From the NCBI RefSeq assembly GCF_032854445.1, contig NC_088300.1, forward strand, positions 19,015,608-19,079,607: a DNA stretch of 64,000 nt, written 5' to 3'. Positions within the stretch are counted from its first letter, which is position 1, and every line of letters starts with the position of its first letter. Under the pieces are notes generated by a model that saw only the letters and a list, made by a program, of their open reading frames with translations, was not told the origin of the DNA and ran no database searches. The translations under genes and the position numbers were made by a program. The DNA comes from Liolophura sinensis (Eukaryota > Mollusca > Polyplacophora > Chitonida > Chitonidae). Positions 57,101 through 64,000 of the stretch are shown piece by piece.

Positions 57101-60100
57101 GCATGCAGATATTAAGTGTGACATTTGGTTTGTTTGTCCTGGGTATTGGTATATTAATACTGTATTTCACCTAAAGTAATTTTCCAAGCAGCACATTTTG
57201 CTTGATTGTTATTGATTCATCCACCTTTTCTGGCCGTATTTTTGGGTGTGGTGGGGAGGAACTTTGAATAATTTCTTATCACAAATATGTAAGTGTTGTC
57301 ATCCACGCATTTTTGTGTTTCTGAGAGTTAATTTTTACGTACCAAACTTAAGCTGAAATACAGTAATTCTGTTCTGATACTGATTCTGTCGAAATAACTT
57401 GACATTTTAATCTAGCCCGAAATTTTGATGTTATTATTTTCAGGAAATGGCAGAAATTGGGAGGCAGTTGCTGGAGCAACAGAAAAAGCAGGAAGTTGAT
57501 AAAATGAGCGGAGAGCAGAAAAAAGAGAAAGATAAGTAAGTCACTTGTACAATGAGTCATTATGTGTCTTTAGCTTGATCCATGGCAAATGATCGGTCTT
57601 GTATAAACATTGTTTAGTAATATATTTTATTGGGTTATAAGGCCACTCCCTCCTCTCTCCACTCTACACCCCCATCCACCCATCCCCTGCCCGCAAAAAG
57701 CCAGAATATTTTAGTCAGTGGCTGTCAGTTTTATGGATGGAGAACACTACAGTCTTCAGTAATCAAATCACAAATGTTGGGAACAGTTTCTCTGTTTTTT
57801 CAGAGAACATAAGCAGACAACCGTTAGAGATCTTCAGGCAGAAATAGAGGAACAGAAAGCTCAAAGCGAAATGGAACAACAAAAACTTGAGGCTAAGCAG
57901 AGACTTTTGGAGGCTCAGGAAAAGAAAAAGGAGAAGAGAAAGAAGAAAAAAGAAATGAAGCACACAGTAAGGGCACCTATGAAAACATCATAGGAAAGTA
58001 AAATAAAATGGAAACAGCTATGTTCATGAAGTTATTTACCAGGGTGGATTTATTAGGTGGCCTAGCACTCTGTACCGGGAAAAATCTTCTTCTCAAGAAC
58101 CAACAAACAGATTCTGTTGAAATTTGATGTACTTGTTGCGTGATCCCAGTTAGAACAAATTTGAAAAAATCTTGGACATGCGTTGAAAACTTTGGAAGCT
58201 CACCATTGGTCAAACTTTGATGACGTCATAAATTGTGTATAAGTTTGATAATGTTTTCATGGATTCTGCTGTATTGGGCAACACTGATTTCGAGTCCGCT
58301 TTTGGATTTTTCCTGTCTTTGTAACTTTTTGAGATATGGTTAAAAACTGGCCTGTAATTGAGAACTATGAAAGCTACAAATGTGAGACTTGCATCAAATT
58401 GTAGCCCAAGACATGTAGTTGCTGTTGCAGGCCAACAGATTTGAGCTACAATCTCTAGTTTTCTAGTTAGAAATATTTATATGAGACCACCCTACTTCAG
58501 AAATAGAAATGTAAGCCTGTGCATTTAACATAGACTTTAAAGGTAACTGTGTATTACTATACATGTGCTGCAGGAAACCTGCCTGTCACTCAAACCGAGA
58601 AATGAACAACTCCCACTTCTCCACAGCTATCAACGGACAATTTTCAATCTTTGCACGTAAAGCCAGCCCTGTTCACAATGCATCATGGGTAATTCTCAAC
58701 AATCCCGAAGGCATTCCCCCGTACCCATGTGCTATCAGGAATATAAGTCCAGAGCCATGGTGAAATATACAAAAAATATCTATCCACACATGCACCTTGA
58801 GTCATAACGAGCCCAAAACATGTTATTCTTATGAGGCCAAATTCCACTGTTATAGAAATGGTTCCAATTTCTATTCAGGTCTATACCTTACATGCCCGTA
58901 AGCGAGAGACAGGCTTTAGGATGCCGCACAGAAAAGTAACTACAAAACCGTACGCCATGGCTTTGGACTGAGGAAATAAATAAAAATTGTAAATAAAATT
59001 GTTTAGTATTGTGCATACAGATAAATGGATGAAATGCTAATTTGGCATTGGCTTGCCTAGTGAATAATGGGGCATGGCTTGGGCCCAGAACTCATCTGAT
59101 AATTAGAGAATGAAGTGGTGTTCAAAAAAGGTTTCCTTTAGGTGGGTGTTATGAAACACTGTTCAAATAAACAAACATTCATTGTTTAATTGTCACATCA
59201 AATATTTTTCTGTTTGGTAGAAAAAGCTTGTTCAGCAAGAAGCTAAACAGCGCCTTGAAGAACTGCATAGTAGAGGAATTTCCCAGAGGTGCTTCAAAGA
59301 GACAGTATCATTTGAGGAGGAGGAAAAGTTATCTACCTTGGATGATTTGGAGCCATTGCCTCCTCTGGAGGGGACCTTCAGAAAAAAAGATCACTTGTGG
59401 AATTTGCCACCCAGGCTCTCCGCTCTCCGAACTAATCAGAGCAATTCTCAGTGTAACACAGGGAAGGACAGTAAAGTCCAAGTGTCCAAGGGAGAAGAAC
59501 CAAGTAAGATTGAACAGGTGGAGAAGAGAGGACATCCAAAGTCAGATCATCAGAAGACCAGCCATGTACTACAAAGACGTCCAGAGAAATTTGTAAGTCA
59601 TCACAGAATGTGTTTCTTTGCCTTTGTTTAAATTATGCTAAATTATGCCCAGTTATTCACATGGCAGGATACTTCAGTGTAAGTGCATTTTAGCCGTACA
59701 GTAAAATGTAGTGGACTTACTGTGAGATACTTACGTGTAGATGGTTTAAATAGCCATTGTCAAACAGTCATTAAATTTCTAAAATTGTTCTTTCACCTGG
59801 TATTCTTATTTGCGGAGCTTGAAGTTCCAGAAATAGTTAACTAGATGACAACCCCCAAAACATTCATTGCATTGGTTTCTATATCTGAATAAGGCGTCAG
59901 AGTGGATGCCCATACCAGACTGTGAGTATGGAGATACACATGTAAGAACATCTTCATATGAAAGATACCTGGGTGTAATGCCCTGTGCCTTTGATATGGC
60001 ACGTCATTATAATGGATCACTTGCACGATAGAATATTGAAGGGTGGATGATAAACCCAAAACAAACAAATAAACGATTCTTATTGCTTTGGATAATTTCA

Positions 60101-62754
60101 AGGATATTTTATTTGTCTGTCACGAAGAAGCTCTGTACGCACATTTATGGCCCTTTGAAAAGTGTAAAAAGTTGTGGATAACAGTTCAGGTAGGTGTTTG
60201 GCACCTTCAGGTGGGAATGGGCCCTTGGTAACTCAATCAACTAAAACATTGTTTTTGATGCAGCCAACTAATCATTGACCAATGAGATGGCTAACTGATG
60301 CTGGTTCAACTGTGGTTTGTGACTGACTTTTGTGTTTCAATTCTTAACTTAAACAAAGCAGTACAGTTTAAAATGTGGCATTTTTCACAGGGCTTTAATA
60401 TTTCTATTTACATGTACTTCATAACTGTCTGACATTTACTATGTTCAATCCCTGTTCTTATTTAGGGTGCATATACTAAGTACATGGATGTGTTTAATTT
60501 ATTTATAAGGTTTAATGTATTTATTTGTTTGTTAAAAGTCATACTCAAGAATTTTTCACGTCCCATATTTCTTCTAAAATTTGGGACTCCTTATCTGTTT
60601 ATTTTAGTTAATATATATGTAATTCTGGCAGAGATATTTAGTTTCTTTTTTTCTCACATGATTAGACCATCTAATGATCAACATACTCATATCTTTAATT
60701 GTCCAAAATTCTGGTAAAGAAATGTAATATTTTACTTTCAGCGCTACTAATATCTGTCACAAATTTTAGAAGAATTAGGGTATAGGATGGGTGGAGTAAA
60801 GTGGAGAGCCAAGCATAAATTACAGACCTATAGCAAGTTACTGACAAATTTAGGCATGTGTACACCATGTTGTTGAAACACAAGTGATCTTCAACAAATA
60901 TTAGTTTGGACAAAGCCGCACAAGGTTTATAGTGTCACCAAGCCATGAGAGAAGGGGAAAATAAGTGGTCATAACAGAAAAGATGTTTTCGTGGTCTTTT
61001 CCAGGAGGACAAGGAAAACATGCCATCACCTTTGCATGAAACAAAGCTGTCACCTGTTTGTCGCCAAGCCCCATTGATAGAGCATGACCGGGAACTGACC
61101 TCTCATCACCTTGAGCAGTACAGGGAACTGATGCTGGTTCAGCCTGAGAGACAGACACAGTGTCAGCTAAGAGGCAAGGTCAGCAAGGTGAGATATACTG
61201 GAGAGGTTCACAGCGTGAGCTGAGGGGAAAGGTCAATTAGGTGAGATTCGTGTATACTGGAGAGGCACAGCATCAGTTGAGGGACAAGGTCACCAAGGTG
61301 GGATATGGAGGTGAGACACAGTGTCAGCTTGGGGTCAGTGAGGTGAGATATGCTAGAGAGACACACAGTGTCAGCTGAAGGTCAAGGTCAGCAAGGTGAA
61401 ATATACTGGAGAGACAAAGTGTCATCTGAGGAGAATGGTCAACAAGGTGAGATATACTGGAGAGACAAAGTGTCAGTTGTGGGGCAAGGTGAGATGTACT
61501 TAAGAGACACAGTTGAGGAGCAAGGTCAGCAAGGTGAAATATACTGGAGAGACATTGTGTCAGATGAGACACATTGAGACAGCAAGGTGAGGTATTAAGG
61601 AGAAGCACACAGTGTCCGCTGAAGGGCAAGGACAGCAAGGTGAGATATACTGGAGAGACATTGTGTCAGATGAGACACATTGAGACAGCAAGGTGAGGTA
61701 TTAAGGAGAAGCACACAGTATCTGCTGAAGGGCAAGGACAGCAAGGTGAGATATACTGGAGACTGACACACATTGTCATCTGAGGGGAAAGGTGAGATAA
61801 ACTGGAGAGACAAAGTGTCAGATGAGGGACTTGATCAGCAAGGTGAGGTATAAAGCAGAAGCACGCAGTGTCAGTTGAAGGGCAAAGTCAGCAATGTGAG
61901 TTACTCTTAAGGCACAGTGTCAACTGAAGGGCAAGGTCAACTGGATGTTCAGTGTCAGTTAAAGGTGAAGGTCAACAAGGTGAGATTTACTGGAGTGAGT
62001 GAGTGAGGTTTAACGTCGTACTCAACAATTTTTCAGTCATATGACGACGAAGGAATCATTAGGGTGCATGTACATGTAATGTGCCTCCTTGTTGCAGGAC
62101 GGATTTCCACCGCTCTTTTATTTAGTGCTGCTTCACTGAGACGACTTACCGAAGGCAAGTAAGCCGCCCCGCCCGAGCCATTATACTGATACGGGTCAAC
62201 CAGTCGTTGCACTATCCCCTCGTGCTGAACGCCAAGCGAGGAAGTTACAACTTCCTCTTTTTTAAAGTCTTAGGTGTGACTCGATCAAGGATTGATCCTG
62301 GATCTACCGGTCCCGAAGCGGACGCTCTACCAACTGTGCTATCCGGGCCGGTGAGATTTACTGGATGTTTACAGTGTCAGTTAAAGGTAAAGGTCAGCAG
62401 GGTAACATAACTTAAAATACCGTATCAAGAGAGAAGCTAATAATTCTGTTGTATAATATGAAGTGATTTTGTTAAAGTCATCAGTTTACTTAACAGCTAA
62501 AGGGGATTTCAGAGGTTTGTTAATTAACTGTAAATGAGCAGCTCTATCTTGTGTTATTGTTGGAGATTTAATCTTGTTCTTGATCATGGGGACCAATTGA
62601 AAAGCTTGTGTTTAATTATGTATTTGTGTAGTTTGTTTCTTGATCAGGTGGGACTTCACAAGGCTGAGATGCTGAAGAGACAACAGGAGAGAGAAGCCCA
62701 GCGTAATGAGGAGGAGATGAGGGAGATATTGGCTGTTGAGAAGCAGAAACACAG
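54153..62754 (+). CDS. Lysine/glutamate-rich coiled-coil protein, family not recognised, 3' end probably beyond the window
   Basis: Nine exons with matching phases: 54153-54198, 54613-54692, 55431-55460, 55841-55930, 57444-57535, 57804-57966, 59221-59592, 61005-61187, 62648-62754; 1163 nt, 387 residues so far. Residues 1-52 are short and acidic (MAAKGEMSETDSKLK). About 53-82 read VIMVKPKPLTKKQLQAAEHR. About 83-190 form a highly charged coiled coil with heptad-like spacing and a KKKEKRKKKKEMKH basic tract. About 191-290 are less charged, with LDDLEPLPPLEGTFRKKDHL as the most distinctive motif. The last exon returns to coiled coil (MLKRQQEREAQRNEEEMREI). It shares a promoter with TRNT1. No enzyme motif, signal peptide or membrane segment is seen. 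The build resembles centrosomal or ciliary CCDC proteins, but I cannot name one and no function is claimed. Confidence 0.72.
54613..54692 (+). CDS. Coiled-coil gene, exon 2
   Basis: Acceptor TTGCAG; encodes VNMEDEEVKSLHNDEKERE and TCATMSE. Donor GTTGGT at 54693 is weak, chosen because it gives the phase 0 needed by exon 3; the frame would otherwise run to a TAA near 54763. Confidence 0.55.
55431..55460 (+). CDS. Coiled-coil gene, exon 3 (30-nt microexon)
   Basis: Acceptor TTTTACAG, donor GTAGGT, ten codons KRNDYNHKKK, phase 0 at both ends, so it could be skipped without a frameshift. Confidence 0.6.
55841..55930 (+). CDS. Coiled-coil gene, exon 4
   Basis: Acceptor TTGTAG, thirty codons: EKSGKQTVIMVKPKPLTKK and QLQAAEHRRRK, donor GTGCAG (non-optimal). 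Phase 0 both ends. Confidence 0.68.
55931..57443 (+). other. Coiled-coil gene intron 4
   Basis: No exon, array or SINE could be supported. Confidence 0.5.
57444..57535 (+). CDS. Coiled-coil gene, exon 5
   Basis: Acceptor TTTCAG; encodes EMAEIGRQLLEQQKKQEVDK then MSGEQKKEKD; donor GTAAGT, phase 2 out. Confidence 0.78.
57804..57966 (+). CDS. Coiled-coil gene, exon 6
   Basis: Acceptor TTTTTTCAG; encodes EHKQTTVRDLQAEIEEQKAQ, SEMEQQKLEAKQRLLEAQE and a basic end KKKEKRKKKKEMKHT; donor GTAAGG, phase 0 out. Strongly coiled-coil. Confidence 0.82.
57967..59220 (+). other. Coiled-coil gene intron 6
   Basis: A frame at 58563-58763 shows no domain. No tandem repeats. Confidence 0.5.
59221..59592 (+). 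CDS. Coiled-coil gene, exon 7
   Basis: 124 codons, phase 0 both ends. Starts KKLVQQEAKQRLEELHSRGI; contains SFEEEEKLSTLDDLEPLPPL and FRKKDHLWNLPPRLSALR; a polar tail ends RRPEKF at donor GTAAGT. The best stretch for homology searching. Confidence 0.82.
60510..60560 (-). mobile_element. 3' fragment of TATAAGTGAAATATTC SINE
   Basis: TTTATTTGTTTGTTAAAAGT CATACTCAAGAATTTTTCAC on the plus strand. Confidence 0.6.
60565..60785. repeat. Dispersed repeat, partner of 52075-52310
   Basis: AAAATTTGGGACTCCTTATC TGTTTATTTTAGTTAATATA ... GATTAGACCATCTAATGATC ... AAATTTTAGAAGAATTAGGG TATAGG. The ending GAATTAGGGTA recurs alone at 19030 and 26567 and reversed at 51080. Confidence 0.85.
61005..61187 (+). CDS. 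Coiled-coil gene, exon 8
   Basis: Acceptor TTTTCCAG, 61 codons: EDKENMPSPLHETKLSPVCR, APLIEHDRELTSHHLEQYRE and ERQTQCQLRGKVSK, donor GTGAGA, phase 0 out. The last ~36 bases and the donor are the seed of the tandem array that follows. Confidence 0.72.
61152..61985 (+). repeat. ~50-bp minisatellite seeded by an exon-intron junction, about 15 degenerate copies
   Basis: Unit CACAGTGTCAGCTGAAGGGC + AAGGTCAGCAAGGTGAGATA + TACTGGAGAGA. The first unit spans the real end of exon 8 and its donor (GTCAGCAAG|GTGAGATA, 61187/61188). Later copies repeat AGCAAGGTGAGAT with changes. Also internally duplicated (61545-61640 and 61650-61745). Interrupted at the right by a SINE, with one more unit after it at 62353-62402. 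Confidence 0.93.
61985..62355 (-). mobile_element. Intact tRNA-derived SINE inserted in the minisatellite
   Basis: Read on the minus strand: head CCGGCCCGGATAGCACAGTT GGTAGAGCGTCCGC with a good pol III A box (TAGCACAGTTGGTAGAGC) and a B-box-like GGATCAATCC; body; 3' end GACGTTAAACCTCACTCACTCACTCC. The array continues on both sides (GTGAGATTTACTGG before and after), so the insertion is younger than the array; GTGAGATTTACTGGA on both flanks is an array repeat rather than a clean target-site duplication. Confidence 0.88.
62648..62754 (+). CDS. Coiled-coil gene, exon 9
   Basis: Acceptor TTGATCAG; encodes VGLHKAEMLKRQQEREAQRN and EEEMREILAVEKQKHR; donor GTATGT, phase 2 out. The gene must continue, as the donor is good and no stop has been reached in phase. 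Confidence 0.75.
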
Positions 62755-63312
62755 GTATGTTTTGTACAGGATAGAGATGATGATACAGAACTGAGATGAT
62801 GACTGGACTAAGATTTACCTGTATTTAGTACCCGGGTGATGGAATGTTTCCCAGAGGTTTGCGCTGATTCTTTCCTGCTAGTTTTCTGTTGGAACACGTG
62901 CTTGGTTTGTAATGTATTGTAAAACAGTATAAAGTGCACATCCAGAAGATTGTCATGTGAACAAACTGTGTGATAGGGATGTGAACTTTGCCTGATAGTT
63001 ATGCTACTTGCTTGTCGATCTCTAGGTTCTCATGAGTGTATCAATTTCATTCTTTGACAGCAAATTTTTGAGATGCCTATTCTCTCTTTGCTCTTTGTAC
63101 TGTAGGCAATAAACAGTTCACAGTGTTGTCTTGTGTGGTCTTGCATGATGTTTGCAGGAGACCACTTGCTTCCCACCAGCATGGCATACACCACATGATA
63201 AAGCCACATGCTTTATGGGCAGAATGAATCTTTTCCCAGTGTCAGAGGAGGGTACAAAAGTAGAACTAACACAAAAAAATCACCTACTGTAATTTGTGGG
63301 AAATGTGAACTG

Positions 63313-63350
63313 CCCCCCCCCCCCTCCCCCCCCCCCCCCCCCCCCCCCCC
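63313..63350. repeat. Poly-C tract
   Basis: Thirty-seven C with one T; may be a sequencing-length-variable site. Confidence 0.95.
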
Positions 63351-63589
63351 GCCAGCAAGTGTTCCTGTTAGAGACATTGTTTACTTGATCAAAAAGCCCT
63401 GAAAAAACCCAAAACAAAACAAAAAAACATAAAGATCAGGCAAAATAAAAAGGTGGATTTTCACTTTGATTTTTATTTCAGTTTTCGATTTTTTAGTGTC
63501 AGCTCATTGACAATACACAAAATAAATTGGCGTTATTGTTGCTAAGGGTTGGTGGTTTACTTTGAGCACTTCGCTTTACTAAGCCTGTA

Positions 63590-63652
63590 AAACTGGCTTC
63601 CATTGTATAAGTGAAATACCCTTGAGTATGGAAAGTCTGATAAATAAACTTT
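63590..63652 (+). mobile_element. 3' fragment of TATAAGTGAAATATTC SINE
   Basis: ACTGGCTTCCATTGTATAAG TGAAATACCCTTGAGTATGG then CTGATAAATAAAC. Confidence 0.65.
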
Positions 63653-63694
63653 GTGATGTGTGCCCCCGTGATGGATTTGTTCTCCCACTGTCAG

Positions 63695-63765
63695 AGCCCT
63701 GTACCTCACCTCCGTGCCCTGAAGAGGACTGGACCTTACTCCTCAGGTGCCCACAGAGCCGGGCA
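63695..63765 (+). CDS. Possible further exon of the coiled-coil gene
   Basis: Between ACTGTCAG and GTAAGT one frame reads PCTSPPCPEEDWTLLLRCPQ SRA. The signals and composition look exonic, but the frame needs an upstream phase-1 exon while exon 9 leaves in phase 2, so an intermediate exon would be needed. Weak. Confidence 0.25.
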
Positions 63766-64000
63766 GTAAGTTTGACCCCACCCTCTCCAGTGGTCAGCAC
63801 AGCTTGTGTTGACAGGAGAGCAAGCATTTGTTGCCTGTCAGCATTTGTTACGGTCTTGTTACTGTTATGTTGCATAATTTTGACTAATCTATCAAATATC
63901 ACTTAGTAGATTCACATAATTAATCAGAAAAATTATGTCGTAATTGCATGCAAATGTATACAGTAGCTTTAAGGTCACAACAGTGATGATGTATCACCCA

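Larger units (their letters stand above)
62755..64000 (+). other. Right edge, coiled-coil gene intron 9 and beyond
   Basis: Holds a C-run (63313-63350 with one T), a SINE fragment at 63590-63652 (TATAAGTGAAATACCCTTGA GTATGG...AAATAAAC) and the doubtful exon at 63695-63765. Confidence 0.5.

Noticed and set aside
58563..58763. 66-codon ORF in coiled-coil gene intron 6
   Set aside because: No splice sites in phase with neighbours and no recognisable domain.
62300..62355. A functional tRNA gene
   Set aside because: Only the A-box half and a weak B box are tRNA-like; no acceptor stem or anticodon arm can be paired, so it is a SINE head.

Overview
This 64 kb window is animal nuclear DNA: multi-exon genes with GT-AG introns, dispersed tRNA-derived SINEs, MITE-like inverted repeats and many minisatellites. 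The SINE types, whose ends carry the motifs GTGAAATATTCTTGAGTACG and GACGTTAAACC, together with frequent ACATGTACATGTA runs, point to a mollusc (bivalve or gastropod). I cannot give a species. The assignment is inferred from repeat style and is not proven.

Three genes can be built exon by exon. (1) A PALS1/MPP5 (Stardust) MAGUK scaffold gene on the + strand, 10025-41180. Its 15 coding exons have compatible phases and give a 1013-residue open reading frame (3042 nt with stop). L27, PDZ, SH3 and GK domains are all present. Upstream of the conserved PALS1 core is an N-terminal extension of about 280 residues, and its first 80 residues look like the second half of a PDZ domain. (2) TRNT1, the CCA-adding tRNA nucleotidyltransferase, on the - strand, 52823 down to 46297. 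It has seven coding exons and encodes 460 residues with all catalytic motifs. (3) A lysine/glutamate-rich coiled-coil protein gene on the + strand that starts at 54153 and probably runs off the right edge. Nine exons are resolved; I do not recognise the family. PALS1 and TRNT1 converge, with about 5.1 kb between stop codons. TRNT1 and the coiled-coil gene diverge from what looks like a shared promoter, with an E-box and a YY1-type AAGATGGCGGC site over the second gene's start codon.

Layout: 1-9.9 kb is non-coding, with duplicated blocks, an old SINE and a 43-bp minisatellite. 10-41 kb is PALS1, including introns of 4.8 kb and 14.8 kb packed with arrays (41, 38, 42, 45 and 64 bp units), a composite direct-repeat element, MITEs and SINEs. 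41.2-45.2 kb is probably the PALS1 3' UTR. 46.3-54 kb is TRNT1, whose last intron holds a 47/48-bp array. 54-64 kb is the coiled-coil gene.

The most unusual observation is that two of the minisatellites appear to have grown out of real 5' splice sites. In PALS1 the 64-bp array begins at the donor of coding exon 11. In the coiled-coil gene a roughly 50-bp array copies the last ~36 bases of coding exon 8 plus its donor. Each places many donor-like sequences directly behind the authentic one.
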